The notes under the pieces were generated by a model. The model worked only from the letters and a program-made list of their open reading frames with translations, was not told where the DNA came from and did not search any database. Below, one piece after another: positions 19,374-29,640 of a stretch of 64,000 bases of DNA. The DNA is from Candidatus Peregrinibacteria bacterium (GTDB taxonomy: Bacteria; Patescibacteriota; Gracilibacteria; UBA1369; LOWO2-01-FULL-3): assembly GCA_018654255.1 (NCBI GenBank), contig JABILX010000001.1, positions 145,695-209,694 of the forward strand, read 5' to 3'. The stretch's first letter is position 1. Every line of letters begins with the position of its first letter. The translations under genes were made by a program, and so were the position numbers.

Positions 19374-19961
19374 ATGGTTAAAAAAATCAAAAACAAAAGA
19401 AGCTTTAGAAAAGCAAAAAAAGCAGAAAAAGTTCTGCAAAAAGCTTTGAAAAAAGAATCGAAACGTCTAAGCAAAACGTCTCAAGAAACAGCGTATGACG
19501 TAGGGAAATTAACCTGGAGCGCACCAGAATTTGTCAAAATCAAACGAGGGTGGTTATGGTACGCAATTTTCGTAATTATTTTCATAGGAGGAGGAATCTT
19601 AGCCTACTTGCTGGACTCATGGTCATTTGGATTAGCACTGATAGTATTTGGTGCAGTCTACCTAGTGGCAGACAAACCACACCCAAAAAATGTAAAAATA
19701 ATTTTGTCAGACCTAGGGGTAAAAGTCGGAAACAAGGTTTATCAATACAACAGAATAAAAGCATTTTGGATCGTATACAATCCACCATTCAATCAAGTGT
19801 TGAACATAAAAGTATACAACGAATTTCTCGAGGAAATTGAAATCCAACTTGGCAAACAAGATCCAACAGAAGTATATGAATTCCTATCTCGAAGACTTCC
19901 AGAATTGGAAGGAAAAGAACCAGGATTTGTAGACAATTTATCTAAACTATTAAGACTATAA
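19374..19961 (+). CDS. Two-TM membrane protein with N-terminal basic region and a possible PH-like cytosolic domain (195 aa)
   Basis: WYAIFVIIFIGGGILAYLL and FGLALIVFGAVYLVA segments; domain assignment uncertain. Confidence 0.7.
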   Translation: MVKKIKNKRSFRKAKKAEKVLQKALKKESKRLSKTSQETAYDVGKLTWSAPEFVKIKRGWLWYAIFVIIFIGGGILAYLLDSWSFGLALIVFGAVYLVADKPHPKNVKIILSDLGVKVGNKVYQYNRIKAFWIVYNPPFNQVLNIKVYNEFLEEIEIQLGKQDPTEVYEFLSRRLPELEGKEPGFVDNLSKLLRL

Positions 19962-19962
19962 A

Positions 19963-21492
19963 ATGGCAAACACACCCGATCAAACACCAGAAGAAAGAGA
20001 AGCTCAACATCTTGCAGAGACGACAGATGAACTTGCTTTAGCAGGTCAAAAAAAGGACCTAGCAAAGGAGTCAGAAAAGATTTGGCGCAAAGCTATAAGA
20101 GATGTGACAAAAAAAGTAAGAAAGAAAAGAACAGGAGAACGAGGGAAAAACTACAGATTCCCTCTCGGCCGAATGACGGCAAGGCTTCTCAAGCCAATCA
20201 ACAAAAGCTGGGAGAAATATTCGCATAAGAAAAAAGAGATAAATCAATCAAATACAAGCCCACAAGAAAAAATAAAAGCTCTTCAAGGACTTAGGGATGA
20301 ACTGAGGGAAGAAACAACTTTGGGTGTGGATAATGCAGTAGCACTCATAGATAACATGACCGAGAAAGAACGCCTAGTCACAAGAAAATCTTTGGCTCAA
20401 CTCGAAGTATATTCAGTGTTTTTTGAGGATCTGATGGAGCAAGAAAAAGCAAAACCTCTGATAACAATATTCGATGAATTCATAAAGTTAAGAGAACTTC
20501 CTAATTCAAAAGTTAAAGACCTGGGCAAAACATATGCAGAAGTAATAGAAGAAGCATTGCTAGATTCACAATTAGCACCTTCGGCATTTTTTGTACTAGC
20601 TCTAGCACACAAAGGAGTGAGAAAAGAATTTGCACGTCAATTCATCAAGAAAAATCCAGAAAAAACAATTTGGTTAATAGACACGGGAAACAGATACGGA
20701 TGTTTTGAGCCATCTGAAATGAAATTACTTTTCAACTACGCGAAACAAGAACACCCAGAATTAGAAGAAAAAATCGACAAAGAATTAGGAAACTTCCATT
20801 ACTACCAAAGAGTGTATGAGCTCAGATACAACTCACAACAGCAAATGGCTCAAAGAGCAAAAGGCATGCGTTTAAACGCATCGGGGAACAGGGCCCTTCA
20901 AGCGTTGACATTCAAAGGAACAGGAAGGTTTGTAGGTAGTTTATGTGCGGTAATGACAATCGTAGCAAACTTAATAGCAAACAGAAAAGTAATACTAGAA
21001 AATCCATCAAAAGTACTAAAAAACCCATACATCCTTGGATCAGTAGGTCTATTAACATACCTACATAAAACAGGCAAAGGCGAAAGAGTTGGAGACCTGC
21101 TAACAGGAAAAGCAGAAAGAGAAAAACAAAAGAAAATTACAGCAATGACTCAACTAAGAGAAGTCCTAACTTCAAACGAAGAATGGGGAAGATTCTACGC
21201 TATGGGAGGAACAGAACTTTTAATGAAACACCAAAACGAAACACAAAACAAAGCAAGTTCCCTAGACAGATTGCCAGACATGAAAGCATTCATAGAATTC
21301 TGCAAAAAGAATGAAACAGAGACAGAAGAAAGCAAGAAACCATCGAAACAATTGGAACGTATAGCCGAAACATCAGGAGATATGGCTACTGTGGAATTAG
21401 GAGCATGTATGTCTATATTCAGAGATCTATCAATAACTTCATCTAGAACTTACAAATCAATGCTTATAAAAGCTGACCAAACTCTCAGCTAA
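19963..21492 (+). CDS. Hypothetical protein (509 aa), operon member
   Basis: Intact ORF, 1-bp gap from the upstream ORF; short hydrophobic segment FVGSLCAVMTIVANLIA. Confidence 0.7.
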   Translation: MANTPDQTPEEREAQHLAETTDELALAGQKKDLAKESEKIWRKAIRDVTKKVRKKRTGERGKNYRFPLGRMTARLLKPINKSWEKYSHKKKEINQSNTSPQEKIKALQGLRDELREETTLGVDNAVALIDNMTEKERLVTRKSLAQLEVYSVFFEDLMEQEKAKPLITIFDEFIKLRELPNSKVKDLGKTYAEVIEEALLDSQLAPSAFFVLALAHKGVRKEFARQFIKKNPEKTIWLIDTGNRYGCFEPSEMKLLFNYAKQEHPELEEKIDKELGNFHYYQRVYELRYNSQQQMAQRAKGMRLNASGNRALQALTFKGTGRFVGSLCAVMTIVANLIANRKVILENPSKVLKNPYILGSVGLLTYLHKTGKGERVGDLLTGKAEREKQKKITAMTQLREVLTSNEEWGRFYAMGGTELLMKHQNETQNKASSLDRLPDMKAFIEFCKKNETETEESKKPSKQLERIAETSGDMATVELGACMSIFRDLSITSSRTYKSMLIKADQTLS

Positions 21493-21506
21493 AAAAATAA
21501 AAACAA

Positions 21507-22760
21507 ATGCAAAACAAATACAACAGATTAGTCCCATTCCTAGAAGATTTATACAGAGAAGTAACAACCTCTGAAAAATCTTTTGACGAATTTTTCGAAT
21601 TGATAGAAGAGAATATAGAAGCTTTCAAAGATACAGACCTCTTCAAAAAATATTTGAAACAATACCCACAACATGACGAGATAATTAATACGCTTTTCTC
21701 ACAGATGAGCAAAGATTTCGGCGATGGGAAAGTATACATATATCTCCCTAATGAAGACGGAGACTACGACCAAGAACAAATCACTATATTTTATAAGTTA
21801 GTAGACTTCTTGACGCTAAAATCAGGTGCAGAAACAACTCCACCTTCAGCGAAAACAACGATGGAAAAGACAACGAAATTAATGAAAGAAGCCGGTAACT
21901 TGGAAGTAATTGAACCATTAAAATTAAACAAGAAAGGCACAATGATCGTCGGAAAAGTAAGAAACCCGAACGATCCTACAGGTAAAGCCCTACGAGTATT
22001 TATAGATCCAAATATGCCAGAAGAGATCGGATTTATAGATGCAAACGGCAAAATGTTCAAAGTAGAAGCTTCACAAGGAGGTCTCGGGATTTTCATAGGA
22101 GCTTCAAGTGAAGACATCTTAGAATTCACAGGCCAATCAAAAACAGACGTAAGCGCTGAAGTAACGTTGAGTGATACAACTCTCCCAACGACAACAATAG
22201 CAACAGCAGGTATTCCAACGGAACCTGCAGCCAGAACCCAAGAAAACGAGGACGATGATAGAGGAGAGGACCCAATCCAAAATTCAACAGGCATGCCAAC
22301 AGGCATGTCATCTACTTCAAAAGGAAAAACCAAACAAGGCGAAATCAAACAAGACAAACCCAAACAAGACGAAGAGCAACAAACGACAGATCCACAACAA
22401 GAATATCAAACACAACAACAACAAAGAGTAATATCTCCAAAAAGAATAGTTAGCGGAAACCAACCAATATTCAAACAAGGAACGGAACAAGGAATGAATC
22501 TTCGCATGCCAAACTACGTGTCAAATATGGAAGGGAGCAATAAAGGTAGAAAAACCGAGAAACAGATGAAAGAAGAAGGTCCACGAGAACAAACAGAGGC
22601 TCCGCAACAAAAACCAAGACCAAAAAAATCGACAGATACGGGCCATCAATCAGACCAAGCCCAGAAGAAAAAAGGAAATGGAGGAAAGATCTTGGCAGCA
22701 GCGGCAGGTTTTGCGGGAGTATCAATCCCAGGAATATTAGTAATCACTGACATAGTTTAA
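21507..22760 (+). CDS. Hypothetical Q/K/P-rich protein (417 aa) with C-terminal hydrophobic segment (possible tail anchor)
   Basis: C-terminus ILAAAAGFAGVSIPGILVITDIV. Confidence 0.7.
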   Translation: MQNKYNRLVPFLEDLYREVTTSEKSFDEFFELIEENIEAFKDTDLFKKYLKQYPQHDEIINTLFSQMSKDFGDGKVYIYLPNEDGDYDQEQITIFYKLVDFLTLKSGAETTPPSAKTTMEKTTKLMKEAGNLEVIEPLKLNKKGTMIVGKVRNPNDPTGKALRVFIDPNMPEEIGFIDANGKMFKVEASQGGLGIFIGASSEDILEFTGQSKTDVSAEVTLSDTTLPTTTIATAGIPTEPAARTQENEDDDRGEDPIQNSTGMPTGMSSTSKGKTKQGEIKQDKPKQDEEQQTTDPQQEYQTQQQQRVISPKRIVSGNQPIFKQGTEQGMNLRMPNYVSNMEGSNKGRKTEKQMKEEGPREQTEAPQQKPRPKKSTDTGHQSDQAQKKKGNGGKILAAAAGFAGVSIPGILVITDIV

Positions 22761-22762
22761 AT

Positions 22763-25270
22763 ATGAAAAAACAATTCAAAAAAATAGCGTTAATATTACT
22801 CGCCTATCTAGCGATCACTTCGATCGCAGGGCCAATTTATTCAGCTTTTGCTTTTTCTCCTGCAGGTGCTGATGGGAAATGTGCAGACCCTTTGGTTAGA
22901 GTAGTAGGAGCTCCGACAGACGAGCCATGTCTTGAAAATACATCTGCAAACAACCTGACAGTCTGCGAATCGAATCCAAATCTATACTATTTGAACGATA
23001 ACAAAGAGATGTGTCCAGCAGCAGGAGGGGACGTAGGAGAATCGTTGACAGCACAACAAACTATTGAGAAATTCCTTGCACTAATCATAACATTAGAAAA
23101 ACTTCTAAATAAATTACTCTGGCCAATATTATTCCTTATAGGTGACTTGCTAAAAACAGACATCCTTTTTGGATCCGGAATGGAGGACAGATTGTACAAC
23201 ATATGGGTCCCAGTAAGAAATTTGGTAAACATAATTTTTGTACTGGGACTAGTAGGTCTCGCACTATATAGTGTGCTTGGTATCAGTGGCGAGCAAAGCA
23301 ATTATTCGATCAAAACAATGCTCCCAAAACTGATTGCAGGGATTATTGCAGTCAATTTCTCGTTTATTGCAATCAAAGTCTTTTTGGATGTGGTGAATGT
23401 TTTCACAACTTCCATATTCGCAATACCGACCCAAATTGAATCGATGGAAGGAACAAACTTGGGATCAAAAGATCATGAGGAATTAGATACTAAACAACAA
23501 GGAGTGGTATCAGCATTCTGTAAGCAGGTCTATTCAGTACAAGATTACGACAGCTTTGGAGAGTCACTGGAAGGGACAGCTCTACAAAAATTAGCCCAAG
23601 AATTCAAACTACCAATGCTAACAGACACAAAACAAATCACAGCAGTAGCCGCAAAGTTTGATGACACCAAAAAAGGGGAATGGAACGCAAGACTTTTAGA
23701 ATTGAAGGAATTCTCGATGTGCGAAGGAGTATTAGACACCGGATTCAAACTGACGGACACCGGTCAAAAATTCTTTGCAAAATACGCCTCGAACAACGCA
23801 GCCCTAGCAATGGCTATAAATATGGGAGAGATAGTCTTCTATGACAAAGCTGCGACAGGCGCAATGGGTAGTAATAAGTACGAATCTCTAGCCATAAACG
23901 CAATATTCTCACTATTACTATACTTAGTATATGTAGTTTCATTTGTTGTCTTATTCATAGTTCTACTAGCACGTCTGGTAGTCTTATGGCTTGGAATAGC
24001 AATATCCCCGGTTATGGCTTTGATACTCACAGTTCCAATCGCAAAAGAGAAATTAAGCAGCGTAGAGCCATTGATAGGGAAATTCGTTTCACACGCAATC
24101 GCTCCAATACCAATCGCACTCTCAATGACTGTAGGTTGGATAATGCTGAACGGAATAAAAAGCACAATGCTAACTAACACAGGGTCTGCTATGGCATCAG
24201 GTGTATTAATCCCATCTATACCAATACCTGGATTAGAAACACTACAAGGATTGATGATCAGTCTAGCAACAGTAGCTGTCGTATGGCTCGGTGTATTTGC
24301 AGCAGCAAACGAAACAATCGCAGGTGGCATGACAAAAGTAGTACAAGATAAACTTCAAAGTTTCGGAAAATTTGTTGCAACAGCACCAATCAAGTACACA
24401 CCTTGGGTGCCTGTTGAAGTACAGGGAAGCGAAGATCCTGAACGCTTGAGTATATCTGGAATCTCACAAGTAATTGGTAATGCATCTGGCATGCTTGACA
24501 GTAAAGCCAGAGATAAAGCAAAGAGAGTATTAAATATGAACACGCCTGACGGAGCTGAAGCCATTGTCGCTGGAATGGGGCACAAGAAACTAGAGAAAGT
24601 ATTGGGAGGTATGACAAAGGAGAAGGCAAAAGAAGAAGAAACTTGGAAAAGAGTGAGGGGATTGAAAAATGACTCAACAGTAATGGATGCATTGCAAGCT
24701 GGAGAGGGTTGGGAACAAGATCTATACAAGGCAATAAAAAATGATGATAAAGAAGCTTGGGAAAAAGCAATGGACGATCACCACAACAAACGCCTTAAAA
24801 AGATATACGACGATACCAAGAAGAAAACAACACCTGAGGAAAAAGCCAAAGATCAAGCAAAAGCAGCCGAAGAGGCCAAAGAAGCAGAAAAAGCATTAGA
24901 AGCCAGCCCAACATACAAAGCCATAGCTGAAATCACAAATAACAAAGCTGAGGAAGGAGCCACAGAAATACAGAAAAAAGCAACAGCGAAAAAAGCCCTA
25001 GACGTAGTTGAAGCAGCAGCAACATTGGAAAATCACGAGGGGACAGCAGGTAAAGCAGCTTTTGAAAACCAAATAGCCATAATGAAGAGGGACTTGCAGG
25101 AACCATTCGGTGTTGACGGAGCAAAGGCAAAAGAATTACTAACAGCACGAATCGAAGAAACATATAAAGGAGACGACAAGGCAGGTAGAATAGCGATAGC
25201 CACAGCCTGGATCGAAAAAAACTGGGACCCACCAGCATCAGACACAACCCCACCAGCACCGAGTGCCTAA
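22763..25270 (+). CDS. Polytopic membrane protein, VirB6/TrbL-like (835 aa) with long charged C-terminal tail
   Basis: Signal/TM N-terminus; multiple TMs including LVNIIFVLGLVGLALYSVLG, LIAGIIAVNFSFIAIKVFLDVVN, LLLYLVYVVSFVVLFIVLLARLVVLWLGIAISPVMALIL; topology similar to VirB6/TrbL proteins; no search run. Confidence 0.55.
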   Translation: MKKQFKKIALILLAYLAITSIAGPIYSAFAFSPAGADGKCADPLVRVVGAPTDEPCLENTSANNLTVCESNPNLYYLNDNKEMCPAAGGDVGESLTAQQTIEKFLALIITLEKLLNKLLWPILFLIGDLLKTDILFGSGMEDRLYNIWVPVRNLVNIIFVLGLVGLALYSVLGISGEQSNYSIKTMLPKLIAGIIAVNFSFIAIKVFLDVVNVFTTSIFAIPTQIESMEGTNLGSKDHEELDTKQQGVVSAFCKQVYSVQDYDSFGESLEGTALQKLAQEFKLPMLTDTKQITAVAAKFDDTKKGEWNARLLELKEFSMCEGVLDTGFKLTDTGQKFFAKYASNNAALAMAINMGEIVFYDKAATGAMGSNKYESLAINAIFSLLLYLVYVVSFVVLFIVLLARLVVLWLGIAISPVMALILTVPIAKEKLSSVEPLIGKFVSHAIAPIPIALSMTVGWIMLNGIKSTMLTNTGSAMASGVLIPSIPIPGLETLQGLMISLATVAVVWLGVFAAANETIAGGMTKVVQDKLQSFGKFVATAPIKYTPWVPVEVQGSEDPERLSISGISQVIGNASGMLDSKARDKAKRVLNMNTPDGAEAIVAGMGHKKLEKVLGGMTKEKAKEEETWKRVRGLKNDSTVMDALQAGEGWEQDLYKAIKNDDKEAWEKAMDDHHNKRLKKIYDDTKKKTTPEEKAKDQAKAAEEAKEAEKALEASPTYKAIAEITNNKAEEGATEIQKKATAKKALDVVEAAATLENHEGTAGKAAFENQIAIMKRDLQEPFGVDGAKAKELLTARIEETYKGDDKAGRIAIATAWIEKNWDPPASDTTPPAPSA

Positions 25271-25284
25271 CAACTCAAATCTAA

Positions 25285-28200
25285 ATGCCAGACAAATCTA
25301 ACAACAAAAAGATAGCCGAAATGCAGCAGCTAGAAGAAAGAAGATCTCTAGAGACTTTTCATGAAGCTAGGGAAAGGAAAAAAGAAGAACAAAGAGTAGA
25401 GGCATTTGGAGGACAGAGATACATTCTGGAATGGTTTGAAAATAACAAATCACGCCAAGAATCAAGAATAGGAAAAATCTTTTCAAAATACAAAGCAGGG
25501 ACCCTCCGCAAAGAGGCCCTCATAGCAATATACGAACAATTCAAAGAAGGAAACAGATGGGACAAAGACGATTACAAAAAAGTAATCAGACACATATCCG
25601 AAGGATCTTTAGCAAGTTTCGGAGAGAAAGTCCCTCTAATTCTAGAATTGATGGACGACAAAGATGATGAAATCCGTGAAAGAGCACTCGCCTTCATTAG
25701 ACAAAAAAACCTGCAAGGCGAAAAAACATTCCTAGAAAAAATAAAAGAAATCAAGCTACAAAACTTAAGCCCAAAAAACTTAACGGACCAAACGCAAGCA
25801 ATGCTTGCACTACTGAATCAAGGTCCAGAAACAGGCGTGAGACAAGAAACAAAAGAAGTTGTGAAAACAACTGATCTTGGACTTCTTCCACCTCCACCAG
25901 AACAAGAAAAATACGCAGAAAAAGTCAGAGCATTGACAGGCTACCTCGAAGAATCAACCAAACGTCTGAACGAACTAGAATCTCTAGTCGAAAAATCAGG
26001 CCAATTGGCAGCTTCAAAAGACGTACTTCAAAAAAAGCTAGAAAGTGATCCTGGATACGTAGAAAAAGTAATAGAACAACTAGTAGGAGACTACGACCTA
26101 TTAAAAAGAACAGCAGAAGTAATAGCAAAAACTGACAAAAACGAGGGGCTCAAAAAAGCACTTCAATCATTCAACGCACAAAGACGCGGCCACCAATACG
26201 AAGAAGGCCCAGTCACACTAAAGGAAGACGAAACCCTCCATACAAGATTCTTGAAAGCAAAAGAAGGAGCTCAAGCAAAAGAAGAACTTCTCAAAGCAGC
26301 TAAAAAAGAAATTCCAAATGGCCTGCTCAAAGCAGCATTAGAAATCGAAGTCAAAAGAGCTGTAGACGAAGAAGTCTTTGATGCGGCTGACAATGACAGG
26401 GATTTTGAGGAAGGAGCGGTTACAAAAAATGTACAAACAGTTCAAAACAAATACGAATTAGAAGCTGAAGTACTAGAACCAGAAATGGTCGAAAAAGTAA
26501 AAGCAGCTTCACTACAAGCAGTGGAATACGAACGCAAAAACAAAGCAACAAGAAAAGAATATCTCGACCAAGGAATCAAGATTAATCAATGGCAGGCTGT
26601 TTGTATAGACATAGCGAATCACATCGACAATATTCAACAAAAAGCCGGGATTAAACTAGTTGAAACCCAAGACGGACTCAGCGTTTATCCACGCCAAATC
26701 ACAGTTACATACAAAGACGCACAAAGAAAAAGCTTGGCTCAAAGAGCAGAACAAGATGAGCTAGATCCAGCAACAGACCAGACCGCAGAATTTGTGAAAA
26801 ACGAGGCAGGTCAGGTGAAATATGTAAGAAGAAAAGCAAAAATCGCAAATATACAATACATCCAACAAGAGATTGGAGAAGACGAGCCAGAAGCAAAGGC
26901 AGACTACGAAGCAACTCAATCTTGGAGGAAAGACAAGCAATACAAAGGGGTATTGAAAATCACAGTAGAAAGAGAAGATGAAGATGGGAAAAAACGTACT
27001 GACGTAATGTCACAAAGAGATTTCTTGGCATGGGTAGCAACTGAGGATGTTATCGAAGAAATCACTGACCCAAAGCAAGTTGAAAAAATGTATGAAGATC
27101 AAACAGGAATGTCTATGAAAGTAGAAGCAGGAGCGGTATTCATGGCAGAATCAACATCTGGTGAACCACGTACATACGACTTGGTGGAAATAAAATCAGT
27201 AGATAACGGAGTAGTGACTTTTAACATCAACGATCAAGCCCCCCCGATAACATATAGGTCAATAAAAGAAGTGCCAGAATGTTCTTCAATAAAAATAAAT
27301 CAAACAGCTAAACATCTGCCACTCGGGGCTTTCTACAGCATGCTAACTCGTAGAGACATGATCCCTGCTGGAGACGATGTGGATCCATCAAATCTATCAG
27401 AACAAGACCAACCATTCTGGTACAGCAAAGGTCCAAAAACAGACGGAGAAATGAGATGGCTGAAAATGGACGGAACAATGGCAGACTTAGTAGAAACTCA
27501 CGGAGACAAGCTTTTTGCAGGCGGTGTTGGAGCTTTGACAGCAGGTCAGCTCGATGCATTCAAGAAAACACCAATCTTCCAAGAGCGATTCCTCGACCCA
27601 GCAAAACGCCACATTGTAAGGCAAAACATCCCAGGCAAACGCCTGATGCAATATCAAGGCAAAAACCTTCTCCAAAATCCAATGACAGGTGAGCCTGCAA
27701 TTCCAGGAGGACAAATGCCAGGAGATGAAGAACCAGAAAACCCAAACCTATCAGACGAAGAAAAAGAAATACTCAAAAAAACAGACGAGGACCAGCAGAA
27801 AGAAGTCAAAGACACAGGACAAGGTGAACGTCACTATAGGCAAGAAGCCCTTAATTTAAGCGAGACAGGCTCAGTAGGAGAAGCGTACGTATCACAAATT
27901 GGATATTTGGGAGGTCTCTGGAGGAGAAGTACGATTCTAGCTACAGATGATTTCTGGGGTTTGATGAAAGCTTGTTATGAGCACTATGAAAGACGATGGA
28001 ACAGACGTTCAAAAGATAAATTTTCAAAAGTTGGTAAAGGATTGCCTTGGGGCTATGGAACAGAAATGAATCGTATCGGACAACAGGCAGAAAACGAAGA
28101 AGTAAATCAAAATATGGAAGCTATGGAGGACTGGGGTGTCTGGGAAATCCACGAGACACTTAGGAATGCAGGAAACAAAGACCAACTCAAAGCATGTTTT

Positions 28201-29628
28201 CAAATTTTAGCGAAAAAAGGACATTTGAGATGGGACGATATTGAAATGTGGAAAAAGTTAAATGAATACATTCCTCAAAGTTTGATTATTCCACTTCCAC
28301 CAAATGATAACCCGAATTTCCTCGACACAAAGACAGGCCGAACAGGTTTCGATTATTTAGAAGGAGCTGTCGATTATCTTTGGGGAGAAGGACAGTACCA
28401 AGGTTGGATGTCGGAAAATGATGGTACATACAATTCAGAATTCAAAAAATATTGGGAAAAAGGTAAGCGACTAGAAGGAGATGCAAAGAATACAGATAGT
28501 GTGAATGGTGAGTTGAGGATTTTGCTTACAAAACACAAAAACGGCGAATGGGTAGACCCACATGAATATGAAGGATTGATACACTTTATGATCGACGCCG
28601 GAAAAGGAAATATGGAAGCAAAACTATATTATATATTGGAAGGAGTTTGTATACCAAGTCCATCTACAGGAAAAACCTTGATGTCATTAGACCGTATTGG
28701 TTCAATCAATGGTGACTATCTAAACAAGTTGCCATGGATGGATTATCTGGTTCGTCGAGACGTGCCAAGACCAGATGGGACTAGTAATCCATGGACGATC
28801 GCTGATATGAGAAGATGGTGTGCTGGATGGGATGCTAAATCCCCAGTAGGCAAGGAAAACAAACCAAATCAATCGGTAATCGATTTTATATGGACGAATG
28901 TATTAACAGACGAAAGAGCCATTATCCGAAACAACAAAGGACTTAGAAACGCGCAAGACATGGATCACGACGATGCCCATTTTATCATCCCGCTTGCGGA
29001 CGAAGAATTAGCAACAAATATCTGTCAAAATGCCGGTGGACAAAGAAAATATTTCACAACAGAGGGATACGCAAATGCCTATCCAGGATATAATCAATAC
29101 ATAAAAACTCTTACATCTCTTGGTCAAAAAGCCAAAGTCCTAAATTGCGTAAGAGCATTTGCAAGATTCAACTCAATTATGGACAGACGCTATGCAAAAG
29201 AATCAGACGCATTAGCTCGTTTGGGCCCAAGTTTCTGGAATAGACCATCTGTAGTAGACGATCGTTATACAGGCTTCCACAAAGCCCAGCTTGAAAAACT
29301 ACTATTCGAAATAGCAGAATCATACAGAGGCGAGCCAGGTGGAGATAGATTGGTGCAGTTAACGGAAACAATGCACGTTCACACGGAAGCTGGTGAAAAA
29401 GACAAACAAAAAGAGGTAGAAAACGCAATTCTCAACTATGGAAAACAATTAGAAAAAGTTGTGAAATCAGATGGAGGAGACAAGATGATGTCTACTATTA
29501 GTGGATTTAATCTGACAGGAATGTCAGAGTATGTGTCTGAAGAAGAGAAAACAATGAGGAGCAATCTATACGCAGAAGAAGACGATCTTAGCAAAACCTT
29601 CACGGATTTTGGTAACGAATCTAACTAA
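25285..29628 (+). CDS. Very large hypothetical protein (1447 aa), last gene of the operon
   Basis: Intact ORF 14 bp after the VirB6-like gene; highly charged N-terminal two-thirds; no domain recognised. Confidence 0.75.
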   Translation: MPDKSNNKKIAEMQQLEERRSLETFHEARERKKEEQRVEAFGGQRYILEWFENNKSRQESRIGKIFSKYKAGTLRKEALIAIYEQFKEGNRWDKDDYKKVIRHISEGSLASFGEKVPLILELMDDKDDEIRERALAFIRQKNLQGEKTFLEKIKEIKLQNLSPKNLTDQTQAMLALLNQGPETGVRQETKEVVKTTDLGLLPPPPEQEKYAEKVRALTGYLEESTKRLNELESLVEKSGQLAASKDVLQKKLESDPGYVEKVIEQLVGDYDLLKRTAEVIAKTDKNEGLKKALQSFNAQRRGHQYEEGPVTLKEDETLHTRFLKAKEGAQAKEELLKAAKKEIPNGLLKAALEIEVKRAVDEEVFDAADNDRDFEEGAVTKNVQTVQNKYELEAEVLEPEMVEKVKAASLQAVEYERKNKATRKEYLDQGIKINQWQAVCIDIANHIDNIQQKAGIKLVETQDGLSVYPRQITVTYKDAQRKSLAQRAEQDELDPATDQTAEFVKNEAGQVKYVRRKAKIANIQYIQQEIGEDEPEAKADYEATQSWRKDKQYKGVLKITVEREDEDGKKRTDVMSQRDFLAWVATEDVIEEITDPKQVEKMYEDQTGMSMKVEAGAVFMAESTSGEPRTYDLVEIKSVDNGVVTFNINDQAPPITYRSIKEVPECSSIKINQTAKHLPLGAFYSMLTRRDMIPAGDDVDPSNLSEQDQPFWYSKGPKTDGEMRWLKMDGTMADLVETHGDKLFAGGVGALTAGQLDAFKKTPIFQERFLDPAKRHIVRQNIPGKRLMQYQGKNLLQNPMTGEPAIPGGQMPGDEEPENPNLSDEEKEILKKTDEDQQKEVKDTGQGERHYRQEALNLSETGSVGEAYVSQIGYLGGLWRRSTILATDDFWGLMKACYEHYERRWNRRSKDKFSKVGKGLPWGYGTEMNRIGQQAENEEVNQNMEAMEDWGVWEIHETLRNAGNKDQLKACFQILAKKGHLRWDDIEMWKKLNEYIPQSLIIPLPPNDNPNFLDTKTGRTGFDYLEGAVDYLWGEGQYQGWMSENDGTYNSEFKKYWEKGKRLEGDAKNTDSVNGELRILLTKHKNGEWVDPHEYEGLIHFMIDAGKGNMEAKLYYILEGVCIPSPSTGKTLMSLDRIGSINGDYLNKLPWMDYLVRRDVPRPDGTSNPWTIADMRRWCAGWDAKSPVGKENKPNQSVIDFIWTNVLTDERAIIRNNKGLRNAQDMDHDDAHFIIPLADEELATNICQNAGGQRKYFTTEGYANAYPGYNQYIKTLTSLGQKAKVLNCVRAFARFNSIMDRRYAKESDALARLGPSFWNRPSVVDDRYTGFHKAQLEKLLFEIAESYRGEPGGDRLVQLTETMHVHTEAGEKDKQKEVENAILNYGKQLEKVVKSDGGDKMMSTISGFNLTGMSEYVSEEEKTMRSNLYAEEDDLSKTFTDFGNESN

Positions 29629-29640
29629 CAAAGGCACGGC

